Assembly: GCA_031285365.1 (NCBI GenBank)
Contig: JAITWP010000137.1
Coordinates: 1-5,555 of the forward strand
Reading direction: 5' to 3'
Length of the DNA: 5,555 bases
Origin: Azoarcus sp.
GTDB lineage: Bacteria > Pseudomonadota > Gammaproteobacteria > Burkholderiales > Rhodocyclaceae
The notes under the pieces were generated by a model, which did not search any database, was not told the DNA's origin, and saw only the letters and a list, made by a program, of their open reading frames with translations. Each line of letters opens with the position of its first letter. Within the stretch, counting starts at the first letter, position 1. A program made the translations under genes and the position numbers. Below, in pieces: positions 1-5,137 of the stretch.

Positions 1-436
1 CTCCTGCGCCCGAAATGCCCCCGGCGGCGGCAATCATGTCCGTCAGGCGCATATTTGCAGTCTCAAGCGGGAAACGGCCTGGCCTGTTGACTTGCCCAAG
101 CACGGAAACCTGGTTGCCGCGAATCTGTATCGGCAACACATTGACCTGCGGTTGACGCACGAAACCGCCGTCCCGCAGACGGGTAGCAATCTCTGCCTCG
201 GCAGCGGACGTGCTCTTGCCGCCAACGGAAACCGAACCGAGCAATGGAAAGGTCACCAAGCCCTTTTCGGACACACGCGCTTCGGTGGTGAGATCCGGGT
301 TCTGGAATACTGTGACGCGAATGATGTCGCCCGGTCCGAGAACGTATTCGCGCTCATTCTGAGCTTGCGCCACACCAGCAAAACACAGGGTTGTCAGGAC
401 AAGGACGCACAAAGGATGAAGGAATCTGGAAATCAT
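1..436 (-). CDS. epsE: EpsE-type polysaccharide export outer-membrane protein (N-terminal part, cut by window edge)
   Basis: Outer-membrane polysaccharide export protein of the Wza/EpsE class, expected to form the export channel for the EPS chain. The reading frame is open from the ATG at 436 to the left edge, giving 145 residues; family members are usually roughly 250-380 long, so the C-terminal half is missing. Residues 1-25 are a Sec signal peptide with a probable cut after AQA. No lipobox cysteine sits at the cut, so unlike Wza it may not be lipidated. Residues 31-50 (YVLGPGDIIRVTVFQNPDLT) are the opening of the Poly_export domain, with the hallmark GPGD. Around 103-140 an SLBB-like segment follows (VSVLGQVNRPGRF, then LTDMIAAAGGIS). 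The ribosome site is weak: AGG about 11 bases before the ATG. It lies downstream of epsD in the same direction, probably one operon. The family call is secure; the name epsE is inferred from the EpsD/EpsL neighbours. Confidence 0.93.
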   Translation of the reverse strand, partial: MISRFLHPLCVLVLTTLCFAGVAQAQNEREYVLGPGDIIRVTVFQNPDLTTEARVSEKGLVTFPLLGSVSVGGKSTSAAEAEIATRLRDGGFVRQPQVNVLPIQIRGNQVSVLGQVNRPGRFPLETANMRLTDMIAAAGGISGAG

Positions 437-484
437 TTGTATTCTGGCCTGTAACGTATGAGACGATCATCCAAGAAACGCCTA

Positions 485-509
485 GCCGCGATACCGTACG
501 GATCGCGGC
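485..509. repeat. Near-perfect inverted repeat between epsD and epsE
   Basis: GCCGCGAT (485-492) pairs with ATCGCGGC (502-509). The bases between are an A (493) followed by the palindrome CCGTACGG (494-501). The whole 25-base element is therefore a palindrome interrupted by one unpaired base. In the epsD-epsE transcript it would fold into a GC-rich hairpin with 8 base pairs plus two or three more past the bulge. It starts about 35 bases after the epsD stop and ends about 48 bases before the epsE ATG. The bases after it on the minus strand contain only a broken T stretch (GTTTCTT), so it is a poor intrinsic terminator. mRNA stabilisation, partial attenuation or a protein operator are all possible. 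Confidence 0.75.
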
Positions 510-544
510 CCGGTGGTGGTATATCTTTGGTTGCTATCGCTTCT

Positions 545-1510
545 CTATTTCAGCTTGATGCCTCCCCTCTCGATAAGCGATTGAACGGAATCATCAGACG
601 AAGTTTCGGGCGACACAACCGGGCCCTGCTCTGCGGGAGCAGTTGGTTCCGCAGCGGCGGGAGGCGCGAAATCGCCGACATAGTTGATTGAAGCAGCTTC
701 GCGCAAACGTTTGACCTCGGCCCTCACACTCTCGGCGCGTGCCTGATTGCGCAAGAAGTTCTCGATGGCGGGTTTTGCCCTGGCACGATCAACAGGCTCA
801 TCCCTCACGCCGACGACAAAGAGAAGAAGTGCACCTGCCGGCGTCCGAATAAAAGCCGCCTGACCCGCATTCAGTTGGGAAAGGTTCCTGGCCAGTTCGA
901 GTGGCAGTTGCTCCGCTGGCTTCATGCCAGCGTTGACGGCAAACGGGATCTTCTGCTCATTGAACCAGGTCGTGAGCTGTTGCAGGTTGCCGCCAGATTG
1001 CAGATGCGCGCGCACTTCGTCGAACCGCTCAGGCGGTATCTGAAGATTGATCTCTTGCAAGCTATAAACGCGGCGCTTGGAAAACAACTCCGGATGCTCA
1101 TCGTAGAACTTGGAGATCTGCGCATCGGTCGGCTGTGCCGCGCCGCTCGCAATCTGCTCGCTATAGGCGCGGGCTAGAATTTCACGACGGGAAAATTCGA
1201 CCATCTGCGCCACGTTCGGATTGCGGTCGAGCTTGCTCTCCTTGGCCTTTTGCAGCAGTAATTCCTGGTCGATGAGACGCTCGACGACCGCCGAACGCGC
1301 CCTGGCGACCTGGTCCTGCGGGATATTGCCGCTGCGCGAAAGCAGGTCGTTAACCTGATGAACGGAGACTTCCTCCTTGTTGACCTTGACGGCAACCTGG
1401 GAAGGAGACTTGCTGCTGGAACCTTCCTGGGCATTACAGCCGGCAAGCATGCCGGTCAGCCACACAGCGGCACAAAGCGACACCGCGACAGAACGAACTG
1501 GAGAGGACAT
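545..1510 (-). CDS. epsD: EpsD-type lipoprotein, SurA-like peptidyl-prolyl cis-trans isomerase
   Basis: Predicted periplasmic, membrane-anchored folding factor of the EpsD family, which accompanies EPS export genes in XrtB-type clusters. The 321-residue protein has a lipoprotein signal with lipobox LAGC at residues 22-25, a SurA-N-like helical region at about 38-145 (with LIDQELLLQKAKE at 79-91, typical of this fold), and a parvulin/rotamase-like region at about 147-235 containing YSLQEINLQIP. A Pro/Ala/Glu-rich tail follows (281-304), ending GGIKLK. The frame is open to an ATG at 1561, but the ATG at 1510 is preferred. It has GGA at 1517-1519 with a 6-base spacer, and gives a compact lipoprotein signal; the ATG at 1516 abuts that GGA directly. 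Its client is unknown; EpsL or EpsE are logical candidates. Isomerase activity is assumed from the family; many EpsD-like proteins may be chaperones only. Confidence 0.88.
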   Translation of the reverse strand: MSSPVRSVAVSLCAAVWLTGMLAGCNAQEGSSSKSPSQVAVKVNKEEVSVHQVNDLLSRSGNIPQDQVARARSAVVERLIDQELLLQKAKESKLDRNPNVAQMVEFSRREILARAYSEQIASGAAQPTDAQISKFYDEHPELFSKRRVYSLQEINLQIPPERFDEVRAHLQSGGNLQQLTTWFNEQKIPFAVNAGMKPAEQLPLELARNLSQLNAGQAAFIRTPAGALLLFVVGVRDEPVDRARAKPAIENFLRNQARAESVRAEVKRLREAASINYVGDFAPPAAAEPTAPAEQGPVVSPETSSDDSVQSLIERGGIKLK

Positions 1511-1516
1511 AAACAT

Positions 1517-1519
1517 TCC
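1517..1519 (-). promoter_or_regulatory. Ribosome binding site deciding the epsD start
   Basis: On the minus strand GGA follows a T run and precedes the sequence ATGTTTATG. It touches the first ATG (1516) but lies 6 bases ahead of the second (1510), so initiation at 1510 is favoured over 1516 and over the farther upstream ATG at 1561. The site is short, and the call depends mainly on spacing. Confidence 0.5.
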
Positions 1520-1567
1520 AAAAAACAAAGCGGTCTTTGTCAAAAGACTCGCACAACACACTGTAAC

Positions 1568-1587
1568 GGTATCGAGCTACCGATACC
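1568..1587. repeat. Inverted repeat upstream of epsD
   Basis: GGTATCG (1568-1574) and CGATACC (1581-1587) are perfect 7-base arms around a 6-base spacer. The element lies about 58 bases ahead of the epsD start, in the 129-bp gap after epsL. It could be an RNA hairpin in the epsL-epsD message or a DNA operator. It is not followed by a T run on either strand, so it does not look like an intrinsic terminator. Confidence 0.65.
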
Positions 1588-1592
1588 CCCTT

Positions 1593-1608
1593 GGCAGGCA
1601 TCATGCCA
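1593..1608 (-). promoter_or_regulatory. Possible sigma-54 (-24/-12) promoter for epsD
   Basis: The minus strand reads TGGCAT-GATGC-CTGCC, with the invariant GG and GC separated by exactly 10 bases. It resembles the sigma-54 consensus TGGCAC-N5-TTGC except for single changes in each element. A transcript would start near 1580, about 70 bases before the epsD ATG. RpoN with the PrsK/PrsR two-component pair controls PEP-CTERM-linked genes in some Betaproteobacteria, which makes the idea reasonable. The match is embedded in the GGCAT inverted repeats, so it may be a by-product of that symmetry. Confidence 0.25.
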
Positions 1609-1622
1609 TATCACGGCATGAT
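1600..1622. repeat. Inverted repeat just downstream of epsL
   Basis: ATCATGCC (1600-1607) and GGCATGAT (1615-1622) are perfect 8-base arms around a 7-base spacer. A further GGCAT at 1597-1601 forms a second, overlapping palindrome (GGCATCATGCC, 1597-1607), so three alternating GGCAT half-sites occur within 26 bases. The hairpin begins 17 bases after the epsL stop codon. The T run of the minus strand lies before the hairpin, not after it, so a normal rho-independent terminator is not supported; 3'-end protection of the epsL message or an operator is possible. Confidence 0.65.
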
Positions 1623-1639
1623 AAAAAACGCCTCTTTTC

Positions 1640-2983
1640 TCAAAAGGTCAAGCTCCCCGAGAGCCACGTTGCCCACCCCTTGTAGCTGAGGTAGTCAAAA
1701 TTCTGCGTATCGCGCTTATGGTGACGATAACCGAGCGTGATATTGGCACTGGGAACCGGCAGATAACTGAGATTGGCGCCATAAGACGTGGTCTTGGCAT
1801 CTCTTGGATGGGTTGTCCACCCCAGGCCAGGATCTCCGCGATAATTGCGCTTCAGGTGTTCAAAACTGGCTCCAAGACGAACCTTGCTGGTAATCACCCA
1901 GGTCGGCTCCAGAGTCCAGCCGTGTGACACGGCGAAGTTTGAAACCGCATCCGCATCCGCACCAATCTCGCGTCGCCAGGACAGGTTTATGATCGCTTTC
2001 CCGGTGGGTGTCCAGCGGAATGCAATCTTACCGGTGACTCCCGAAAAATCCCGATTGCTTGCCCATTCATACTTGCGCTGTGTATATCCGGCGTAGCCGC
2101 TCAGTTGCGTGACACCGGACAATTGCCAATGACCGGAAAGCCGCGCGTCGCGCCGTTCCCATTCCCGCATCGATCCAGGCGCCTTATCCTGATTCGGATA
2201 CTCGCCTTCCTCGGCACGCAGGCTCAATACGATGCGGTTGCCGGTGGAAGGCCGGTATGTGAAATTCAGGCTCACTTCCTGCGCGTTGTACTCCTCGCGC
2301 GGCCTGTCGTTATTGCGATAGTCGCTACGAACGTCAGAGAAGCCAAACCCGGTAGCCCAGTTCGGGTGCCACCAGAAATCAGCACTGGCGTTGGCACGGC
2401 CAAGTCGCCGTGTGAGCCGTCCCCGCTCAGCGGTAGTGACGTTGGTGTAAGTGTCCCCGAAATCGACAAATGACTCGCCGTAGCGGTACCCAAGGATTCC
2501 GCTCCAACGATCCCCCAACCGCCAATCCCAGCGCAGGTTCGCGTCTCCCGAGGTATTGTTGAGGTCTGAGTGCTTGTTGTAGATGGTGTGGCTCAGGTCA
2601 AGTCCGGCATGAAAGGCCTGGCGACCCATAACACCGTCAAAATTGGCGCCTGCCCTGGTAACGGAAAGGGTGTCTGAGCGATCTTTCGGTACGTTGGCGC
2701 CGTACTTGGCGTACACGCTGTCGTCCGGCCTGCTGCGGACGTTGCTGTCATAACGAAAAGTCTGCGAAACCGAAAAGCTGAACGGACTCCTCGAGTCGTC
2801 CCCCAGCGCAGCAGATGAACCCTCTCCCAGTGGAGCTGACGGACTCTCCCCCTGCACAGCGGGTGAAGCATCTCCCTGCGCAGCAGCCGATCCCTCTTCC
2901 TGTGCAATAGCCGTCTGAAGGCCTAGCAATGCAACCAATCCGCCTGCCAATACGGCAAATCTGCGTTGTCTCTTGTTGTTCAT
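1640..2983 (-). CDS. epsL: EpsL-type outer-membrane beta-barrel protein of EPS biosynthesis
   Basis: Probable outer-membrane protein of the EpsL family, found in exosortase B-associated EPS operons; its exact role is not established, with secretion or anchoring of the polymer likely. Of 447 residues, 1-27 are a Sec signal peptide with a probable cut after AIA. Residues 29-68 are a low-complexity linker of tandem octapeptides. From about residue 69 to the end the sequence alternates polar and hydrophobic residues with many aromatic ones, as in transmembrane beta strands. It starts with FSFSVSQTFRYDSNV, a common opening of such barrels, and ends LSGSLTF, a C-terminal phenylalanine beta-signal of the type recognised by the BAM complex. 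The start is supported by AGAGG 9 bases before the ATG. It is the first gene of the leftward set and is divergent from the initiating transferase. The barrel call is strong; the EpsL name is inferred from the barrel and the EpsD/EpsE neighbours. Confidence 0.85.
   Translation of the reverse strand: MNNKRQRRFAVLAGGLVALLGLQTAIAQEEGSAAAQGDASPAVQGESPSAPLGEGSSAALGDDSRSPFSFSVSQTFRYDSNVRSRPDDSVYAKYGANVPKDRSDTLSVTRAGANFDGVMGRQAFHAGLDLSHTIYNKHSDLNNTSGDANLRWDWRLGDRWSGILGYRYGESFVDFGDTYTNVTTAERGRLTRRLGRANASADFWWHPNWATGFGFSDVRSDYRNNDRPREEYNAQEVSLNFTYRPSTGNRIVLSLRAEEGEYPNQDKAPGSMREWERRDARLSGHWQLSGVTQLSGYAGYTQRKYEWASNRDFSGVTGKIAFRWTPTGKAIINLSWRREIGADADAVSNFAVSHGWTLEPTWVITSKVRLGASFEHLKRNYRGDPGLGWTTHPRDAKTTSYGANLSYLPVPSANITLGYRHHKRDTQNFDYLSYKGWATWLSGSLTF
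2780..2899 (-). repeat. 24-bp tandem repeat in epsL (octapeptide linker)
   Basis: Five consecutive 24-base units encode EEGSAAAQ, GDASPAVQ, GESPSAPL, GEGSSAAL and GDDSRSPF (residues 29-68). The shared pattern is G-[D/E]-x-S-x-A-x-[Q/L]. On the plus strand the copies recur as TCTCCC-like blocks exactly every 24 bases. The units are degenerate at DNA level, so the array is not a recent expansion. It forms an acidic, Ser/Ala/Pro-rich flexible segment between the signal peptide and the first beta strand. Confidence 0.85.
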
Positions 2984-3084
2984 GGGCTGAAACCTCTGAC
3001 TTAAAGTGTAAAAATTACAAGCACCCGCCTGATCATGAAATCCAGACTATCTGAATAAGCAATATTCATACATCCGGAACCTGT

Positions 3085-3095
3085 GTAACTGTTAC
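3085..3095. promoter_or_regulatory. Small palindrome GTAAC-T-GTTAC upstream of epsL
   Basis: Perfect 5-base arms around one central T, about 102 bases upstream of the epsL ATG in AT-rich DNA. It could be an operator for a dimeric regulator, but a palindrome this short can arise by chance, and no named regulator is implied. Confidence 0.25.
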
Positions 3096-3348
3096 TCATA
3101 TGCATCATAATTTGTGCTTGGATAAATACAAGGAAACCCGATATCTGTTATTTCACGCCACAAAACAGCCCAAACCTCCACGACCCGACTCGACCAGCCG
3201 CCCCCGGACTCAGTCCATGATATTACACGACTTATACGGCGATTGCTGCACTGGCCTTCCATCCCGACACTGCAACTGTATCCATTTGCGCAACAGGCCA
3301 GCATGTGGGTGACCCCATCGCAAAAAAACGCCGTACGAAACCAGGCTT

Positions 3349-3364
3349 TGTGACATTCGTCACA
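3349..3364. promoter_or_regulatory. Perfect CRP-type binding site
   Basis: The sequence reads TGTGA-CATTCG-TCACA, an exact match to the CRP-class consensus TGTGA-N6-TCACA, with arms that extend to TGTGAC/GTCACA. Its centre is about 157 bases upstream of the transferase ATG and about 373 bases upstream of the epsL ATG, so control of the transferase is the simpler reading. Regulators of the CRP/FNR superfamily (cAMP-CRP, Vfr, or c-di-GMP-responsive CRP relatives) recognise this motif and often govern EPS and biofilm genes. Which of them binds cannot be told from sequence. Confidence 0.6.
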
Positions 3365-3502
3365 CTCTGACTGCCGAAAACGACTGTTGATCATTACACA
3401 AATAGTTGTATTTACGCAGAGAATTCCATCTTTTTTTGCTTCAACTACCGTGTATCCCGCGTGCTGAATACAAAATCGACTGAATCGGAGGTTATCTTTG
3501 CA

Positions 3503-3508
3503 TATAAT
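3503..3508 (+). promoter_or_regulatory. TATAAT -10 element directly before the transferase start
   Basis: A perfect TATAAT ends 5 bases before the ATG at 3514. The best-placed -35 is weak (CTGAAT at 3480-3485, 17-base spacing, three matches to TTGACA). A TG dinucleotide sits two bases upstream of TATAAT, one base off the extended -10 position. If used, transcription would start at or within a few bases of the ATG, giving a leaderless message. Confidence 0.4.
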
Positions 3509-3513
3509 GGGGG

Positions 3514-4923
3514 ATGCTTCGACATGATCATGGCAACCGCCCGCTGACAGGGAACCTGCTCCAACGTACCGGCTTCACGCTGAGCACGGCCTTTGGGGCT
3601 TTTCTTTATCCCACCACCATCGTTTTGTGCCTGCTGGTCGTTGCCGGTTATTACGATGAGGACATCGGCCCGCCTTACGTCATCCTCTGCACCCTGTCGT
3701 TCGCCGTAACCTTCCCCGGCGAAGTGACTTTTCACGAAAGCTTCCGCCAGGTATTGCAAAAACTGTTGTCCAGTTGGTTGCTGTTCATCTGCATCATGGG
3801 GGCCTTTGGCTTCGCCACCGCCTACATCCAGTATTTCCCGGAAAACGTCCTGCTGGCCTGGGTTGTCAGCACGCCCATCGTGTACGGCGTCATCTACTCC
3901 GTCCTGAGAATCGTGCTTCCGCGCGTAATCTCCTCCCCGGGCAATCTGCGCACCGCCGTCATTGCCGGGGTTAACGAAATCGGCATCTGCCTCGCCCAAC
4001 AGTTCCAAAATGATCCTTACCTTGGTACGCGCATCCTCGGTTTCTTCGATGACCGCAGCCCCGGCGACTTCCCCTCCGGTATCCCCGCCCCAATCGAGGG
4101 ACGCCTGCTCGACCTGTCGGAATACGTCAAGCAGAACCATGTCGACACCATTTACCTGGCCCTGCCGATGGCCGCCCAGCCTCATATCCTCAAACTGCTC
4201 GACAGCCTCAAGGACACGACCGCTTCGATCTATTTTGTCCCGGATATTTTCATTACCGACCTCATCCAGGGACGATTCGACAGCGTGGGAAACATGCCGG
4301 TCGTCGCGATTTGCGAAACTCCTTTCACCGGTTTCAACGGCCTCGTCAAACGCTCTTCGGACGTCGTGCTTTCGGTTCTCATCCTGCTATTGCTGTTTCC
4401 GTTGCTGTCGTTGCTGGCCATTGGCGTAAAGCTGTCTTCCCCCGGGCCGATCATCTTCAAACAGAGGCGCTACGGGCTCGACGGCAAGGAAATCCTCGTC
4501 TATAAATTCCGCTCGATGACGGCCTGCGACGACGGAGAAGTCGTCAAACAGGCCACGAAGGACGATGCACGCATTACACGATTCGGCGCGTTCATCCGCA
4601 GGACTTCGATGGATGAACTGCCACAGTTCGTCAATGTGCTCCAGGGCCGGATGAGTATCGTCGGCCCGCGCCCGCACGCGGTCGCGCACAACGAGATCTA
4701 CCGGAAAGCTATCAAGGGGTACATGATCCGCCACAAGGTCAAGCCTGGAATCACTGGATGGGCGCAGGTCAATGGCTATCGGGGCGAAACGGAGTCTATC
4801 GACAAAATGGAAATGCGCATCGAGTACGACCTCGAATACCTGCGCAACTGGTCATTGAGCCTGGATTTCTGGATCATCGCCAAAACAGCGCTGATTGTCG
4901 TGAAGGATCGAAACGCCTACTGA
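3514..4923 (+). CDS. Undecaprenyl-phosphate glucose phosphotransferase, WcaJ family (EPS-initiating transferase)
   Basis: Polyisoprenyl-phosphate hexose-1-phosphate transferase of the inner membrane. It moves a sugar 1-phosphate (glucose in WcaJ; here perhaps glucose or galactose) from UDP-sugar to undecaprenyl phosphate, the first step of repeat-unit assembly. The 469 residues match the usual full length. Four hydrophobic segments lie at about 27-47, 54-68, 86-106 and 113-134. A soluble CoA_binding_3-type domain follows at about 145-270 (VIAGVNEIG, GFFDD). A membrane segment or re-entrant helix is at 283-307, and the catalytic sugar-transferase domain fills the C-terminus: KQRRYGLDGKEILVYKFRSM (316-335), DELPQ (367-371), SIVGPRPH (381-388), GITGWAQVNG (412-421). 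The ATG at 3514 is the first in-frame start, since a TAA in frame at 3505 blocks extension. GGGGG abuts it with no spacer, and the only good Shine-Dalgarno (GGAGG, 3487-3491) is 22 bases away. The sugar specificity is not readable here. Confidence 0.96.
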   Translation: MLRHDHGNRPLTGNLLQRTGFTLSTAFGAFLYPTTIVLCLLVVAGYYDEDIGPPYVILCTLSFAVTFPGEVTFHESFRQVLQKLLSSWLLFICIMGAFGFATAYIQYFPENVLLAWVVSTPIVYGVIYSVLRIVLPRVISSPGNLRTAVIAGVNEIGICLAQQFQNDPYLGTRILGFFDDRSPGDFPSGIPAPIEGRLLDLSEYVKQNHVDTIYLALPMAAQPHILKLLDSLKDTTASIYFVPDIFITDLIQGRFDSVGNMPVVAICETPFTGFNGLVKRSSDVVLSVLILLLLFPLLSLLAIGVKLSSPGPIIFKQRRYGLDGKEILVYKFRSMTACDDGEVVKQATKDDARITRFGAFIRRTSMDELPQFVNVLQGRMSIVGPRPHAVAHNEIYRKAIKGYMIRHKVKPGITGWAQVNGYRGETESIDKMEMRIEYDLEYLRNWSLSLDFWIIAKTALIVVKDRNAY

Positions 4924-4932
4924 TCCCTCTCT

Positions 4933-5124
4933 TCAATCAAGCGGTGCACCCAGTATCCGTTCGAGCGCGAAAAGCGTCAGCACGATAAAAACCGCCACCA
5001 CGCTGATGCGGAAAAAATTCCAGGCTCGTTTTCTGTAATGAAGCTGTCCAGTCAGCATCCACTGGACCAATGAGACGCCGATTCCCAAACACAGCAGCAC
5101 GACCATGATTCGCGCCAGCAGCAT
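4933..5124 (-). CDS. Small two-helix membrane protein downstream of lpxC
   Basis: A 63-residue inner-membrane protein of unknown function. Residues 1-25 (MLLARIMVVLLCLGIGVSLV...) and about 42-60 (ISVVAVFIVLTLFALERIL) are hydrophobic helices joined by a basic loop, HYRKRAWNFFR, around 30-40. By the positive-inside rule the loop is cytoplasmic and both ends are periplasmic. Translation is well supported: AGGTGG lies 7 bases before the ATG and overlaps the lpxC stop codon, which implies cotranscription and possibly coupled translation with lpxC. Similar short uncharacterised membrane proteins are, as I recall, found in Betaproteobacteria, but I do not recognise a named family. The gene ends only 9 bp from the end of the convergent transferase gene. 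Confidence 0.75.
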   Translation of the reverse strand: MLLARIMVVLLCLGIGVSLVQWMLTGQLHYRKRAWNFFRISVVAVFIVLTLFALERILGAPLD

Positions 5125-5131
5125 TTCAATA

Positions 5132-5137
5132 CCACCT
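5132..5137 (-). promoter_or_regulatory. Ribosome binding site overlapping the lpxC stop codon
   Basis: The minus strand reads AGGTGG, with its AG inside the TAG stop of lpxC, followed by a 7-base spacer and the ATG at 5124. The arrangement suits ribosome hand-over from lpxC to the small membrane protein gene and is the best evidence that the short frame is a real gene. Confidence 0.7.

Larger units (their letters stand above)
2984..3513. other. 530-bp divergent intergenic region between epsL and the initiating transferase
   Basis: No convincing gene lies here. Both strands have modest open frames (minus 3092-3394, plus 3100-3312), but neither has a recognisable product. The part nearest epsL (about 3000-3130) is AT-rich and contains the small palindrome GTAAC-T-GTTAC (3085-3095). 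The part nearest the transferase holds a CRP-consensus site (3349-3364), GGAGG at 3487-3491, and TATAAT at 3503-3508. I found no convincing sigma-70 or sigma-54 promoter for epsL. At 530 bp, this is the natural control region for both transcription units. Confidence 0.7.

Noticed and set aside
1511..1561. Longer epsD start at the ATG at 1561
   Set aside because: It would add 17 residues ahead of an already complete lipoprotein signal and has no ribosome site as well placed as the GGA before 1510.
1600..1630. Hairpin 1600-1622 followed by AAAAAA on the plus strand, considered as a terminator
   Set aside because: For leftward epsL transcription the T run precedes the stem; for plus-strand transcription the tract is A rather than T. 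Neither orientation gives an intrinsic terminator.
3100..3312. A 70-residue plus-strand frame in the same intergenic region
   Set aside because: Low-complexity mixture of Pro/Arg/Cys without a family signature or ribosome site; overlaps the other chance frame.
3305..3316. TGGG-N4-CCCA and a GG-N10-GC match near 3308, considered as an operator or sigma-54 promoter
   Set aside because: The dyad is only 4 bases per arm, and the -24 and -12 elements differ from consensus at several positions.
3092..3394. A 100-residue minus-strand frame, cysteine-rich (CDECH and other Cys), in the intergenic region
   Set aside because: No recognisable fold, irregular composition, no clear ribosome site, and it covers the CRP-type palindrome; more likely a chance frame.
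3524..3547. Seven-codon frame starting ATGATCATG inside the transferase start region
   Set aside because: Too short to support as a gene; noted only because initiation here is unusual.
3445..4185. A 246-residue minus-strand frame opposite the transferase
   Set aside because: It is antisense to a clearly conserved catalytic gene and is very rich in Gly, Asp, Gln and Glu, as expected from a reverse-strand shadow.
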